From positions 434,001 to 498,000 of the forward strand of contig NZ_JAKZLA010000001.1 in NCBI RefSeq assembly GCF_022808775.1: 64,000 bases of DNA, written 5' to 3'. This document shows positions 24,871 through 34,780 of the stretch, piece by piece; the first letter of the stretch is position 1; each line of letters starts with the position of its first letter. The translations under genes were made by a program, and so were the position numbers. The notes under the pieces were generated by a model that saw nothing but the letters and a program-made list of their open reading frames with translations, had not been told where the DNA came from and did not search any database. Source of the stretch: Geothrix terrae. GTDB lineage: Bacteria > Acidobacteriota > Holophagae > Holophagales > Holophagaceae.

Positions 24871-25701
24871 GTGGCTGCGAAACCCGTGCCCTACACCGCC
24901 TTCCGCCTGCTGGTGGAATATGACGGCAGCCGCTTCCACGGCTGGCAGAAGCAAGGCCCCAAGCAGACCCGCGAAGGCGTCCGCACCGTGGCGGGCAGCC
25001 TGGAGCATGCGATCCACGAAGCGGGCCTGCGCCTCGTCTACCTGGGCGGCGCTGGGCGCACGGACGCCGGCGTGCACGCCCTGGGCCAGGTCGCTCACCT
25101 GCACCTGGAGACCAAGGGCGCGCCGAGGCCCGGCGAGCTGCGCCGGATCTTCGACGCCACCCTCCCCCAGGACATCGCCATCCGCGACGTCCGGTCCTGC
25201 GCACCGCGCTTCCACGCCAGGTTCGACGCCGTCGACCGCACCTACCTCTACCAGATCAGCCGACGGCGCAGCGCCTTCGGCAAGCCCTGGATCTGGTGGG
25301 TGAAGCGCAGCCTGGACCTGGACCGGCTGCGGAAGACCTGGACCGCCTTCGAGGGCGACCAGGATCTGGGCTCCTTCGCGGACCTGGACGCCGAGGAGGA
25401 TGGGCTGAGCCGGATCCTCCGCTGCGAGGTCGCCGAATCCGGATCCCTCATACTGCTGCGGGTCCGAGCCACCCACTTCTTCCGCCGCCAGGTGCGGCGC
25501 ATGGTCGGCGCCGCGGTGGCCTGCGCCCTGGGCGAGGAAGAGCCCCGCCGTGTGCTGGAGGACCTTCATGCGCCCACCGAGGCGGCGAACCTGTACTGGG
25601 CGGCCAAGGCGGCTCCGGCCTCCGGCCTGTTCCTGGAGTCCGTGCGCTATCCCGGGGATCCCGAACCCGCGCTGCCCAGCCCGGCCATCCCCATCTCCTG
25701 A
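24871..25701 (+). CDS. truA: tRNA pseudouridine(38-40) synthase TruA
   Basis: 276 residues. LLVEYDGSRFHGWQKQ, the catalytic Asp in GGAGRTDAGVHALGQ, FHARFDAVDRTYLYQI and THFFRRQVRRMVGAAV are diagnostic. Modifies the anticodon stem-loop of several tRNAs. GTG start two bases after the receiver gene, so probably co-transcribed. Confidence 0.96.
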   Translation: MAAKPVPYTAFRLLVEYDGSRFHGWQKQGPKQTREGVRTVAGSLEHAIHEAGLRLVYLGGAGRTDAGVHALGQVAHLHLETKGAPRPGELRRIFDATLPQDIAIRDVRSCAPRFHARFDAVDRTYLYQISRRRSAFGKPWIWWVKRSLDLDRLRKTWTAFEGDQDLGSFADLDAEEDGLSRILRCEVAESGSLILLRVRATHFFRRQVRRMVGAAVACALGEEEPRRVLEDLHAPTEAANLYWAAKAAPASGLFLESVRYPGDPEPALPSPAIPIS

Positions 25702-25709
25702 GGCCCGTG

Positions 25710-26267
25710 ATGCTCACCCGCGATGAAGCCTGGACCCTGCTCTGCCAGTGGACGCCCTCCGAGAAGCTGCGGACCCATGCCCGGGCCGTGGAGCTGGTGA
25801 TGCGCGACCTCGCCGAGAAGCTGGGAGAGGACGCCGGGCGCTTCGGCCTGGCGGGCCTGCTGCACGACGCGGACTACGACAGTTGGCCGGAGGAGCACCC
25901 CAAGCGCATCGTCGCCTGGCTCCGAGAGCGGGGCGAGACGGAGCTGGCCCACGCCATCAGCGCCCACTACACCCGCTGGAACGTCCCCTACGACCACCTG
26001 CTGGATAAAGCCCTGCTGGCCTCGGACGAGATCACGGGCTTCGTCATGGCCTGCGCCCTGGTGCGCCCCACCCGCACCGAGGGCCTGGAGCCGAAGAGCG
26101 TGAAGAAGAAGCTCAAGGACAAGGCCTTCGCCGCGGGCGTGGACCGCTTCGAGGTCGCTGAGGGCTTCCGCATGCTCCTGGAGGCCGTGGGAGGCACCGA
26201 AGATGAGCACCTGGCCCGCATCATCGCCGTGCTGCACGAGAACCGAGCGGAATTGGGCCTGGCCTAG
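25710..26267 (+). CDS. HD-domain hydrolase
   Basis: 185 residues. HD motif LLHDADYD near residue 51, with upstream His in RTHARAVELV and downstream ISAHYTRW supplying further metal ligands. Similar small HD proteins are predicted phosphohydrolases; the substrate is unknown. GTG and ATG are adjacent at 25707-25712. The 3' end overlaps the convergent CapA-like gene by four bases. Confidence 0.8.
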   Translation: MLTRDEAWTLLCQWTPSEKLRTHARAVELVMRDLAEKLGEDAGRFGLAGLLHDADYDSWPEEHPKRIVAWLRERGETELAHAISAHYTRWNVPYDHLLDKALLASDEITGFVMACALVRPTRTEGLEPKSVKKKLKDKAFAAGVDRFEVAEGFRMLLEAVGGTEDEHLARIIAVLHENRAELGLA

Positions 26268-27484
26268 CGGACAAATGCCTCGCCCAGGGTCTCGGCGATC
26301 CGCCGCCGCCGGAGGATGAGCGTCCGGAGGTATTCTTGCCTCTCCAGAAGGGCCGCCCGGCGGGCCTGGGCTTCCGGGCCCTCCTGAGGCGTCGAGAGGG
26401 CCTCCACCTCCGCCCGTGCCCGGGCCTCGGCGGCAGCCACGCGGATGACGCGGATCTCGCGTTTCGCGGCGGGAGCCCCCCAGTTGTTCTCGGTCCACAG
26501 GGGCTCGAAGGAGGCTTCGGCCAGGGCCACGTGCGGCCGCCCATCCAGGTCCCGGCGCTGCTCGAAGATGGCCTGGAGCGCCGCGCCATCGCGACTATCG
26601 CCCCCCGCCACCGGGAACAGGTCGGCCCGGTACATGCGGTCCTGGTTGCTGATGAAGTTGCCCAGGGAATAGGCCACCAGGGCCTTGCGGCCACCTGCCT
26701 CCAGAATTTCCGCGGGCTGCAGGACGTGGGGATGGTGGCCCAGCACCAGGTCGCAGCCGGCTTCCACCAGCCGCCGGGCGATGTCCCGCTGGCGCTTCGT
26801 AGGCTGGCGCTGGTACTCGTTGCCCCAGTGGACGCTCACCACCACCAGGTCCGCCCGGGAGCGCGCGTCCCGCACGGCGGCCACCGCGGGTTCCAGGTCC
26901 AGGGGGCGCACCCAAGGCTCGGTGGCCTTGCGGTCGAGGTTCACATTGAAGATGTCCGTGAAGCCGAGGAAGGCCACCTTGAGGCCCTGCCGCTCCAGGA
27001 TCTGGAGCGCCTCCGCCTTGGGCCGGTCCTCCCCGCTGCCCACCGCGAGCAATTGCTCGGCCCTCAGGCGGTCCAGGGTCTCGCGAACGCCCTTCGCCCC
27101 CTGATCGAAGGCATGGTTGTTGGCCGTGGAGAGCACGGTGAATCCGCTTGCCCGAAGGGCGCCCGGCAGGACCGCCGGGGCATTGAACTGGAAGGGCACG
27201 CCGGGACGGCCGGTGGTGGGCGCCACGGGCGTCTCCAGATTGCCGAAGGCCAGGTCCGCGCCACGGAAGAGGGGCACGAGATCCGCCCAGAGCGCCGGAA
27301 AACCCTGGGGGGCATGCTCGGCGGAGGCCTTGACGTCCTGGTGCATGAGGATGTCGCCCACGGCCACCAGGCGGAGGCGCGGCGGCGGAGATGGCGGCGG
27401 GGGCGTGCGGCGGGAACGGCAGCCCACCAGGGTGCCCAGCCCCGCCGCCAGGATCGCGGCGGCGAATGGCCATCGGGAGCGCAT
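26264..27484 (-). CDS. CapA-family (poly-gamma-glutamate synthesis-like) lipoprotein
   Basis: 406 residues. Lipobox LVGC near residue 22 marks an exported lipoprotein; a Pro-rich linker follows. The calcineurin-like CapA domain shows VAVGDILMHQD, FGNLETPVAP, STANNHAFDQG, VVSVHWGNEYQ and VLGHHPHVLQ, so the metallophosphoesterase ligands are present. The C-terminal ~70 residues are Arg/Glu-rich and helical. No capBC genes are nearby, so a general envelope phosphoesterase role is possible. Its ATG overlaps the radical SAM stop by one base. Confidence 0.88.
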   Translation of the reverse strand: MRSRWPFAAAILAAGLGTLVGCRSRRTPPPPSPPPRLRLVAVGDILMHQDVKASAEHAPQGFPALWADLVPLFRGADLAFGNLETPVAPTTGRPGVPFQFNAPAVLPGALRASGFTVLSTANNHAFDQGAKGVRETLDRLRAEQLLAVGSGEDRPKAEALQILERQGLKVAFLGFTDIFNVNLDRKATEPWVRPLDLEPAVAAVRDARSRADLVVVSVHWGNEYQRQPTKRQRDIARRLVEAGCDLVLGHHPHVLQPAEILEAGGRKALVAYSLGNFISNQDRMYRADLFPVAGGDSRDGAALQAIFEQRRDLDGRPHVALAEASFEPLWTENNWGAPAAKREIRVIRVAAAEARARAEVEALSTPQEGPEAQARRAALLERQEYLRTLILRRRRIAETLGEAFVR

Positions 27485-28362
27485 CAGCCCCAGGCCTCCG
27501 GCCCGTAGTAGACCTCGATCGGCAGGCTGGGCAGCCGGGTGCCCACCTGCGCCGCGAGGTCGTCCATCTCCTGCCGGGACAGCGGGCGGGCCTCGGCTTC
27601 CGGCGTGGGCCGGGCCACCGTGTAGAGCTGGATGGCCCGGAGCCGGCCGCCCTGGGCCAGGATGGCCTCGAGCCGGTCGCAGTAGGCCGCCACCTCGGCG
27701 GCGGAGGGCCCCTGCCCCTTCCAGCTGAGGAAGAGGGTCTGGATGAGGATGGGCCAGCGCCGCGCCGTGGCCAGGAGGTTGTCGAGGATCTTCTGGAAGG
27801 GCACCTGGCTGCGGCAGATCTCGCGGTAGAAGGCCTCGGTGCCTGCGTCGAGCTTGGCCCAGATCTCACCCTGGTTCGCCATGAGCGTCTCCAGACCCTT
27901 CACCACCTCGGGGGCCTGCAGACGGCTGGAATCCGTGATGAGCACGAGCTTCACCAGGTCGAGGCCGCGATGCTTCTTGAGGCTGGCGACCCTCGCCACC
28001 ACATCGGCGAACTCGCGGGCCGTGGTGGGTTCGCCGTCGCCGCTGAAGGCGATGTCGTTGAGCCGCCGCTGTTCGGGGCGGGCCGAATCGAAGGGCGGGA
28101 TTCCGTAGATCTCGCCGCTGGTGGCCAGATCCAGCAGCAGGCCCAGCTCCTTGTCCAGCAGGTCCAGATCCAGATCCTTCCGCTTGGCGGGCGTGAGGCG
28201 GTCCACCTCGCAGTAGACGCAATTGAAGTTGCAGACCTTGTCCGGGTTCAGGTTCACGCCCAGGCTCACCCCGCGGCTCCGGCGTGAAATCACAGGGTAG
28301 CAATAGTCGAAATCCCGCCAGACGCGGCGGTGATCCAGATGGGCCTTGATGAGATCCGTCAT
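27484..28362 (-). CDS. Radical SAM protein
   Basis: 292 residues. Fe-S motif CNFNCVYC (CX3CX2C) near residue 45, followed by FSGDGEPT, which serves the GGE-like SAM contact, and LVLITDSS. The layout resembles the COG0731-type wyosine-synthesis-like radical SAM group. The substrate is unknown. It is coupled to the CapA-like gene (TGATG). Confidence 0.87.
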   Translation of the reverse strand: MTDLIKAHLDHRRVWRDFDYCYPVISRRSRGVSLGVNLNPDKVCNFNCVYCEVDRLTPAKRKDLDLDLLDKELGLLLDLATSGEIYGIPPFDSARPEQRRLNDIAFSGDGEPTTAREFADVVARVASLKKHRGLDLVKLVLITDSSRLQAPEVVKGLETLMANQGEIWAKLDAGTEAFYREICRSQVPFQKILDNLLATARRWPILIQTLFLSWKGQGPSAAEVAAYCDRLEAILAQGGRLRAIQLYTVARPTPEAEARPLSRQEMDDLAAQVGTRLPSLPIEVYYGPEAWG

Positions 28363-28380
28363 GCCACCAGGATACGCCCT

Positions 28381-28797
28381 TCAGGCCTGGCCGCTCCGCG
28401 CCCGGTGGGCCTCCGCCGCGGCCTGGACCGCCTCGGGTTTCCATAGGATGGGCTCGGGATGCTGCCCTTCGTCCACGGCCACCATGACGAATTCGCCGCT
28501 GGTGACGGCCCGCCGGGCATCAGACACCGGCTGGTAGACCTGCACTTCGATCTGGAGCGTCATGCTGGTGCGCCCCTGACGGGCGACCGCCACGTAGAAC
28601 TCGATGATCTCCCCGGCCCGCACGGGGCTGTGGAAGACCAGCTCGGAGACCTTGAGGGTGAGGAACCGTCGGTTCCGGGACATGAGCGAGGCGGTGATCC
28701 CCGCCACCTTGTCCATGCGGGACATCATGTCCCCGCCGAAGAGGGTGGCGTTGAGTCCGATGTCCTGGTCCAGGACCATCTCTCTGGATATCAGCAC
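28381..28797 (-). CDS. Acyl-CoA thioesterase, hotdog fold (YciA-like)
   Basis: 138 residues. LNATLFGGDMMSRMDKVAGITA carries the hotdog helix with the catalytic Asp; LKVSELVFHSPVRAGEIIEF and TSGEFVMVAVDEG complete the domain. Hydrolyses acyl-CoA esters. It lies 18 bases upstream of the radical SAM gene on the same strand. Confidence 0.88.
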   Translation of the reverse strand: MLISREMVLDQDIGLNATLFGGDMMSRMDKVAGITASLMSRNRRFLTLKVSELVFHSPVRAGEIIEFYVAVARQGRTSMTLQIEVQVYQPVSDARRAVTSGEFVMVAVDEGQHPEPILWKPEAVQAAAEAHRARSGQA

Positions 28798-28824
28798 GAG
28801 CCCTCCGTCCCCAGCATAGCGGCG

Positions 28825-29481
28825 CTACCAGGCTCTGGAGGCGACGAGGATGGCCGTGACCAGCCCACCCAGGGCCAGGATGGCGGACAGGAGGCGCGGG
28901 CCCGCCAGCCGGGTCCAGAGCAGCGTCCCGCTCAAGGCAAGGAAGACCAGGGCTCCCGCGAAGCAGTCCGTGAGCAGGATCCAGCCGGCCTGCCCGGCCT
29001 CGGCCTTGTGCAGCCGCTGGAGGGTCTCGACGACGTTCGCATCGCTCCGCTCCACCTCCACGGTCCGGTTGCCCGGCAGGTAGATGGCGCGGGAAAAGTG
29101 GGCGTGGCCTCCCACTTGGATCAGCCACTGGGCGGAGGCTTTCACGTCCTGGCCGCCGAATCGCGCGGATTTGGGAGGCAGCACCCGCGACCGGATGCGG
29201 CTCATGGGCACCCCGAACCGGGTGGCGAGGATGCCCGCCAGATCCTCGATGGTCGCCGGCGGCTGATCCAACTCAAGCTGCACCTTGTGAGCCTCCACCT
29301 GCCCCGCCTCGATCTTCATGACGGCGCGGTGGTTCTGGAGGAACCCAGTCAATCCGAACAGCAGGCCGAAGGCCGCTCCGCTCAGGCCCACCCAGGCATG
29401 GAAGCGCCGGAGATGGCGCAGGAATGCGCTCCGGCGGGGTTCGGATCGGGAACCAGAATTGGGCGTCATGACAGTCATCAT
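28825..29481 (-). CDS. PepSY-associated membrane protein
   Basis: 218 residues. N-terminal RFHAWVGLSGAAFGLLFGLTGFLQNHRAVM is the classic PepSY-TM first helix. A periplasmic PepSY-like segment (~60-150) follows and two helices end the protein (ILLTDCFAGALVFLALSGTLLW, LLSAILALGGLVTAILVASRAW). Relatives occur in iron or haem reductase systems; no such partner is adjacent. Confidence 0.82.
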   Translation of the reverse strand: MMTVMTPNSGSRSEPRRSAFLRHLRRFHAWVGLSGAAFGLLFGLTGFLQNHRAVMKIEAGQVEAHKVQLELDQPPATIEDLAGILATRFGVPMSRIRSRVLPPKSARFGGQDVKASAQWLIQVGGHAHFSRAIYLPGNRTVEVERSDANVVETLQRLHKAEAGQAGWILLTDCFAGALVFLALSGTLLWTRLAGPRLLSAILALGGLVTAILVASRAW

Positions 29482-29510
29482 GAAGCCTCCGGCCCCGCCC
29501 CGTGAAGGCG

Positions 29511-29545
29511 CAAAAACAGGGCGGCCCCGGTGGGGCCGCCCTGTT
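29511..29545 (-). terminator. Intrinsic terminator of sucCD
   Basis: Perfect 13 bp GC-rich stem (29516-29528 with 29532-29544) followed on the minus strand by TTTTTG, 19 bases after the sucD stop. Confidence 0.9.
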
Positions 29546-29563
29546 CCGGTCGTGGGCGAGCGG

Positions 29564-30436
29564 CTACTTCAGCCGCTCGGCCAGGGCCTTGCCCATGTCG
29601 GCGGGGCTCTGCACGACGGTGATGCCGGCGGCGGTGAGGGCCTTCATCTTCTCGGCGGCGGTGCCCTTGCCTCCGGAGATGATGGCGCCCGCATGGCCCA
29701 TGCGGCGGCCCGGAGGGGCCGTCTGGCCGGCGATGAAGGCCACCACGGGCTTCTTCATGTTCGCCTTGACCCAGGCAGCGGCGTCTTCCTCGGCGCTGCC
29801 GCCGATCTCGCCGATCATGATGACGGCGTGGGTGTCGGGGTCGTTGTTGAACATCTCCAGCGCGTCGATGTGGCTGGTGCCGCTGACCGGATCGCCGCCG
29901 ATGCCGATGCACGTGCTCTGGCCGATGCCGAGGGCGGTGAGCTGACCCACGGCCTCATAGGTGAGGGTGCCGGAGCGGCTGACCACGCCCACGTTCCCCT
30001 GCTTGTGGATGCGGCCGGGCATGATGCCGATCTTGGCCAGGCCGGGGCTGATGATGCCCGGGCAGTTGGGGCCGATGAGCCGGCTCTTGGGATAGTTGGG
30101 AAGCACCCGCTTGACCTTGACCATGTCGAGGACGGGGATGCCCTCGGTGATGCAGACGACCAGCTCGATGCCCGCGTCGAGGGCTTCGAGGATGGCATCC
30201 GCCGCGGCCACGGGGGGGACGAAGATCATGGTGGCGTTGGCGCCGGTCTTGGCCACGGCATCCTTGACGGTGTTGAAGACGGGGAAGCCTTCGATCTCGG
30301 TGCCGCCTTTGCCGGGAGTCACGCCGCCGACCACGTTCGTGCCGTAGTCACGGCAGCCCTTGGCGTGGAAGAGGCCTTCGCGGCCCGTGATGCCCTGGAC
30401 GATGAGCTTGGTGTGGTTGCCCACGAGAACAGCCAT
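29564..30436 (-). CDS. sucD: Succinate-CoA ligase, alpha subunit
   Basis: 290 residues. [35 protein letters not shown] is the CoA-binding N-terminus; the phosphohistidine lies in [18 protein letters not shown] near the C-terminus, and [11 protein letters not shown] is the family signature. TCA-cycle substrate-level phosphorylation with SucC. It starts 42 bases after sucC on the same transcript. Confidence 0.97.
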   Translation of the reverse strand: MAVLVGNHTKLIVQGITGREGLFHAKGCRDYGTNVVGGVTPGKGGTEIEGFPVFNTVKDAVAKTGANATMIFVPPVAAADAILEALDAGIELVVCITEGIPVLDMVKVKRVLPNYPKSRLIGPNCPGIISPGLAKIGIMPGRIHKQGNVGVVSRSGTLTYEAVGQLTALGIGQSTCIGIGGDPVSGTSHIDALEMFNNDPDTHAVIMIGEIGGSAEEDAAAWVKANMKKPVVAFIAGQTAPPGRRMGHAGAIISGGKGTAAEKMKALTAAGITVVQSPADMGKALAERLK

Positions 30437-30478
30437 GTCATACCTCTCGAAAATGTGATTCCGGGTTCCGTGGATGGA

Positions 30479-31636
30479 CTACTTGATCGAAGCCACGACC
30501 TTTTCGGCGGCGTCCTTCAGGTCGGCTCCGACGATGAGGTTCAGGCCGCTTTCCGCCAGGATCCTCTTGCCCTCCTCGACATTGGTGCCCTCCAGGCGGA
30601 CGACCACCGGCACCTTGATGCCGATCTCCTTGGCCGCATTCACGATGCCCGAGGCCACGATGTCGCAGCGCATGATGCCGCCGAAGATGTTCACCAGCAC
30701 GGCCTTCACGGCCTTGTCCTGGAGGATGATGCGGAAGGCGTTCTTCACCGCGTCCTCGGTGGCGCTGCCGCCCACATCGAGGAAGTTGGCCGGGGAGCTG
30801 CCGCAGTACTTGATGATGTCCATGGTGGCCATGGCCAGGCCCGCGCCGTTCACCATGCAGCCGATGCTGCCGTCGAGCTTGATGAAGTTCAGGTTGTACT
30901 TGCTGGCTTCCACTTCCTCTTCCGCCTCTTCGTTGAGGTCGCGGTAGGCCAGGACATCCGGGTGGCGGACGAGGCCGTTGTCATCGAAGCCGATCTTGGC
31001 GTCCAGGGCGGTCACGTCGCCCTGCTTGGTGACGACCAGCGGATTGATCTCCACCATGGAGCAGTCCTTCTCCACGAAGAGCCGGTACAGGTTCTGCAGG
31101 AAGACCACGCCCTTCTTGAAGGCATCGCCCTCGAGGCCGAGGGCGAAGGCCACCTGGCGGGCCTGGAAGCCGCTGAGGCCCAGGGCCGGGTCGATGGCGA
31201 CTTTGACGATCTTCTCGGGGGTCTTCTCGGCCACTTCTTCGATTTCCACGCCGCCTTCGGTGGAGGCGAGGATGGTGACCCGGCTGGTGACGCGGTCCAC
31301 CAGGAAGCTCAGGTAGAGCTCGCGCTCGATGTCGATGGGCTTGGAGATGAACACCGTGCGGACCTTGCGGCCCTCGGCGCCAGTCTGCTTGGTGACGAGC
31401 TGCATGCCGATCATGGCCTTGAACAGCTCGGCGGCCTTGTCGGGATCCGTCGCGAACTTCACACCGCCGCCCTTGCCACGGCCGCCCGCGTGGATCTGCG
31501 CCTTGACGACACTGGCCCCGCCGAACTCCTTCGTGATCATGCGGGCTTCTTCAGCGTCCTGGGCGACCTTCCCGTCGGGCGTGGCCACCTTGTACTGCCG
31601 CAGCAGCTCTTTGGCTTGGTATTCGTGGATATTCAT
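30479..31636 (-). CDS. sucC: Succinate-CoA ligase, beta subunit
   Basis: 385 residues. [15 protein letters not shown], the ATP-grasp [26 protein letters not shown] and the C-terminal [17 protein letters not shown] match the family. The ATG at 31636 is chosen over the in-frame GTG at 31642 because GGAG lies seven bases upstream of the ATG but only one base from the GTG. Confidence 0.97.
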   Translation of the reverse strand: MNIHEYQAKELLRQYKVATPDGKVAQDAEEARMITKEFGGASVVKAQIHAGGRGKGGGVKFATDPDKAAELFKAMIGMQLVTKQTGAEGRKVRTVFISKPIDIERELYLSFLVDRVTSRVTILASTEGGVEIEEVAEKTPEKIVKVAIDPALGLSGFQARQVAFALGLEGDAFKKGVVFLQNLYRLFVEKDCSMVEINPLVVTKQGDVTALDAKIGFDDNGLVRHPDVLAYRDLNEEAEEEVEASKYNLNFIKLDGSIGCMVNGAGLAMATMDIIKYCGSSPANFLDVGGSATEDAVKNAFRIILQDKAVKAVLVNIFGGIMRCDIVASGIVNAAKEIGIKVPVVVRLEGTNVEEGKRILAESGLNLIVGADLKDAAEKVVASIK

Positions 31637-31737
31637 GCTCACTCCCGAAAAGGTCGCCTTCCAGTCTACCGCCCGGGCCGGCGCGGCCGAACCCTGAAGG
31701 CTGTGACTCGTGGCATCCTTTTAAGCAGGAGCTGTAC

Positions 31738-33219
31738 ATGCCCCAGATCGACCGGCTGTTGTCCCACGTCATCGCTCGCGGAGGCGGCCGCCTCCACCTG
31801 GTGGCCGACCAGAAACCCCGCCTCGAGCTCAAGAGCGGCGAGGCCATGGATCTCCTGCCCAACCCCCTCCCCGCGCTGATGGTGGAGGTGCTGGCCGGCG
31901 AGGTGGTTCCCGGTGACCTCAAAGCCTCCTGGCAGATGGAAGGAAAGGCCCAGTTCCAGCACGAGCTGGACGGTCAGATCTTCGGAATCCGGCTGGATCG
32001 GGAAGGTGGGATCCCGGTCCTCATCGCGGAGTGGCAGGGGCCGGTGCCTCCCCGTCCGGCCGCCCCCCCGCCTGCTCCGACGGCCTCACCCTTGCGGTCC
32101 GAGCGGAGTCAGGGCCATCCCCTGGCGGAACGTTTGTTCTCGGCGCTTCTCTCGAAGCAGGGCTCCGACCTCCACTGCACGTCCATGGAACCCCCCCTGG
32201 TCCGCGTCCACGGGGACATGAGGGAAATCGAGGGTTTCGATCGCCTGGAACCCGCCACCCTGCTGGAGATGATGGAGGCCCTGGCCACTCCAGCGGCCTG
32301 GCATCACTTCCAGGAACACCACGACGCGGATTTCGCGTACGCCTACGAGGCGGGCGGCTGCCGCCTGCGCGTGAACTACTTCATGGATCGCGTCGGCCCC
32401 GGCCTGGTCTGCCGGGTCATCCCGAACCAGCTCCCCGACCCCGACAAGCTGGGCCTGCCCGATCCCGTGCGGCGCCTCTGCGACCTCTCCAAGGGCCTGG
32501 TGCTGGTGACCGGCCCCACGGGCAGCGGCAAGTCCACCACCCTGGCGGCCATCATCGACCTGGCCAACCAGAAGCGCCATGACCACATCCTCACCATCGA
32601 GGACCCCATCGAGTTCGTGCATCCCCGCAAGGGCTGCCTCGTGAACCAGCGCGAGGTGGGCACCCACACGGACAGCTTCAAGAACGGCCTCCGCGCCGCC
32701 CTCCGCGAAGATCCCGACATCATCCTCGTGGGCGAGATGCGCGATCTCGAGACCATCGCCATCGCCCTGGAGACCGCCATCACGGGCCACCTGGTCTTCG
32801 GCACCCTGCATACCAGCAGCGCCATCGGCACCATCGACCGCATTGTGGACCAGTTCCCCGCGGACCGGCAGCAGCAGATCCGCGTGATGCTGGCAGACGC
32901 CCTCAAATGCGTGATCAGCCAGAACCTGCTCAAGAAGATCGGTGGCGGCCGCCTGGCGGCCCTGGAAACCCTCTTCATCACCCCCGCCATCGCCAACCTC
33001 ATGCGGGAAGGCAAGAATTTCCAGATCCCCAGCGCCATGCAGACGGGCCGCAGCTACGGTCAGAAGCTCATGAACGATTCTCTGGTGGAACTCATCAAGG
33101 ATAAGAAGGTGGAGCCCATGGAGGCCTACCTCAAATGCCCCGACAAGGAGAGCTTCATCGCGGCCTGCAAACGGGCCGGGATCCCGTTCGATCTGCGGCT
33201 GGGGGAAGTTGATGGCTAG
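31738..33219 (+). CDS. PilT-like type IV pilus retraction ATPase with N-terminal extension
   Basis: 493 residues; E. coli or Pseudomonas PilT is about 345. The C-terminal part is complete: DLHCTSMEPPLVRVHGDM (N-domain), Walker A GPTGSGKSTTLAAI, Asp box TIEDPIEFVH, Walker B EDPDIILVGEMRD, His box TGHLVFGTLHTSSA. The first ~130 residues look like a second, incomplete PilT N-domain (LLSHVIARGGGRLHLVADQKPRL) plus a Pro-rich linker. Likely drives twitching motility or pilus dynamics; no other pilus genes are adjacent. Confidence 0.88.
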   Translation: MPQIDRLLSHVIARGGGRLHLVADQKPRLELKSGEAMDLLPNPLPALMVEVLAGEVVPGDLKASWQMEGKAQFQHELDGQIFGIRLDREGGIPVLIAEWQGPVPPRPAAPPPAPTASPLRSERSQGHPLAERLFSALLSKQGSDLHCTSMEPPLVRVHGDMREIEGFDRLEPATLLEMMEALATPAAWHHFQEHHDADFAYAYEAGGCRLRVNYFMDRVGPGLVCRVIPNQLPDPDKLGLPDPVRRLCDLSKGLVLVTGPTGSGKSTTLAAIIDLANQKRHDHILTIEDPIEFVHPRKGCLVNQREVGTHTDSFKNGLRAALREDPDIILVGEMRDLETIAIALETAITGHLVFGTLHTSSAIGTIDRIVDQFPADRQQQIRVMLADALKCVISQNLLKKIGGGRLAALETLFITPAIANLMREGKNFQIPSAMQTGRSYGQKLMNDSLVELIKDKKVEPMEAYLKCPDKESFIAACKRAGIPFDLRLGEVDG

Positions 33220-33414
33220 AACCCTCCCCTTGCGCGGCTGAACCCGCATCCCATGCTGGATACCACCTGCGGGTGGGGGTGCGTGTGTCCATCCACCCCG
33301 GCCTCCGGTTTCCGATCCCGCCGATGGAGACACGCCAAAAGTCTCCTCTATTCATAATGATGCATCCAGCAAGCCTGGACCCGCACGGCATGACATCTGT
33401 CCTGGAGGTGGAAC
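33220..33414. other. Intergenic region before the TPR gene
   Basis: No gene or known RNA recognised. A GGAGAC/GTCTCC hairpin lies near 33325-33345, and CATAAT shortly after it is a possible -10 box without a clear -35. A GGAGG lies six bases before the start at 33415. Confidence 0.35.
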
Positions 33415-34770
33415 ATGACCCTGCACCTGGGCAAGTCCCCCCGGTCATATGGATCGGCCGCCATAAAGGGATCCCTGCTCCATCCGAAAGCGCGAAGGGG
33501 GTTGGCGGTGGTCGCGGTCCTGCCCTTCCTGAACCCGCGACCGGATGGCGTCGACGACCATCTCGGCGAAGGCACCGCCGATGAGGTGCTTCAGGGCCTC
33601 AACCGGATCGAAGGTCTCCAGGTCCTGTCCAGGACCACCTCCTTCCGGTATGGAGACTCACCCTTCTCGCCCGCGGAGGTGGGTCGGCGGCTGCACGCCA
33701 CCGCCATCCTGGCGGGCACGCTCATGCAAGAAGGGGCCCTCCTGACCCTGAACACGACCTTGGTGGATGTGAAATCGGGCAAGGTGGCCTGGGCCAAGCC
33801 CTATGTCTTCAGCCGCCCGGAACTCTTCGCCACCCTCGACGATGTCATCCGGTGCGTGGCCTCGGCCCTGCATGTTCCCGCCCCTGGGCATACCAGGCAC
33901 ACGGTGGGACTGGACGCCTATGACTACTACCTGAGGGGCCGCCAGTACTATTTCCGCTTCAGCCGGCAGGGCATGGGCTTCGCGGCCCAGATGTTCAGGC
34001 ATTCCCTGGACCTGGACCCGGCCTTCCCTTCCGCCTGGGCAGGCCTGGCCAACTGCGCGGCCTACAGTTACATCTACCTCGATCGCGCCGAGACGCAGAG
34101 GGAACTGGCAGAGTCATGCAGCCGGAAGGCCCTGGAACTGGATCCCGGCCTGGCTGAGGCCCACGCCTCCCGGGGAGTGGCTCTCTCCGCGGCGGGCCTA
34201 GCCGATGAAGCGGAGGAAGCCTTCGAGACCGCCCTCCGGCTGGATCCCAACCTCTACGAGGCCGCCTATTTCTACGCGCGCCACTGTTTCGCCACCGGCA
34301 AGCCGGAGCGGGCCATCGAGTTCTTCGAATGGGCGGCGGCTCTCCGCCCGGAGGATTTCCAGGCGATCCTGCTCGTGGCGCAGGTCTACCACAGCCTGGG
34401 CCTGGAGGATGAGGCGGAACGCGCCCGCAGGGCCGGCCTCGCCTTAGTGGATGAGCGCCTGGAGCGGGTGCCCGACGATGTGCGGGCCCGCTACCTGGGG
34501 GCCAACGCCCTGGTGGCGCTGGGCGATCGGGAGAAAGGCCTGGCCTGGGCCCGGATGGCCCGGAGCCTGGACCCCGACGATCCCATGCTCCTCTACAACC
34601 TGGGCTGCATCCACGCCCTGGCTGGCGCCCCGGAGGAGAGCCTGGACTGCCTTGAACGCGCGGTGGCCGGCGGCCTGACCCAGAAGGGCTGGTTCCTCCA
34701 CGACGGCGACCTGGATTCCGTCCGGTCGCACCCGCGGTTCCAGGATCTGATGGTCCGCCTCGGAGACTGA
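33415..34770 (+). CDS. TolB-like domain plus TPR-repeat protein
   Basis: 451 residues. Residues ~30-150 form the FlgO/TolB-like amino-terminal domain seen in bacterial adenylate-cyclase and kinase fusions (VVAVLPFLNPRPD, GTADEVLQGLNRIEGLQVLSRTTSF, ATAILAGTLMQEGALLTLNTTLVDVKSGKVAW). TPR repeats follow to the end (AFPSAWAGLANCAAYSYIY, AEAHASRGVALSAAGLADEAEEAF, PMLLYNLGCIHALAG). No kinase or cyclase domain is attached. No signal peptide. Probably a scaffold protein. Confidence 0.8.
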   Translation: MTLHLGKSPRSYGSAAIKGSLLHPKARRGLAVVAVLPFLNPRPDGVDDHLGEGTADEVLQGLNRIEGLQVLSRTTSFRYGDSPFSPAEVGRRLHATAILAGTLMQEGALLTLNTTLVDVKSGKVAWAKPYVFSRPELFATLDDVIRCVASALHVPAPGHTRHTVGLDAYDYYLRGRQYYFRFSRQGMGFAAQMFRHSLDLDPAFPSAWAGLANCAAYSYIYLDRAETQRELAESCSRKALELDPGLAEAHASRGVALSAAGLADEAEEAFETALRLDPNLYEAAYFYARHCFATGKPERAIEFFEWAAALRPEDFQAILLVAQVYHSLGLEDEAERARRAGLALVDERLERVPDDVRARYLGANALVALGDREKGLAWARMARSLDPDDPMLLYNLGCIHALAGAPEESLDCLERAVAGGLTQKGWFLHDGDLDSVRSHPRFQDLMVRLGD

Positions 34771-34780
34771 GGGCGGAACC

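Noticed and set aside
33220-33414. SRP RNA or other structural RNA
   Set aside because: The conserved SRP loop bases are absent and no extended fold was seen.
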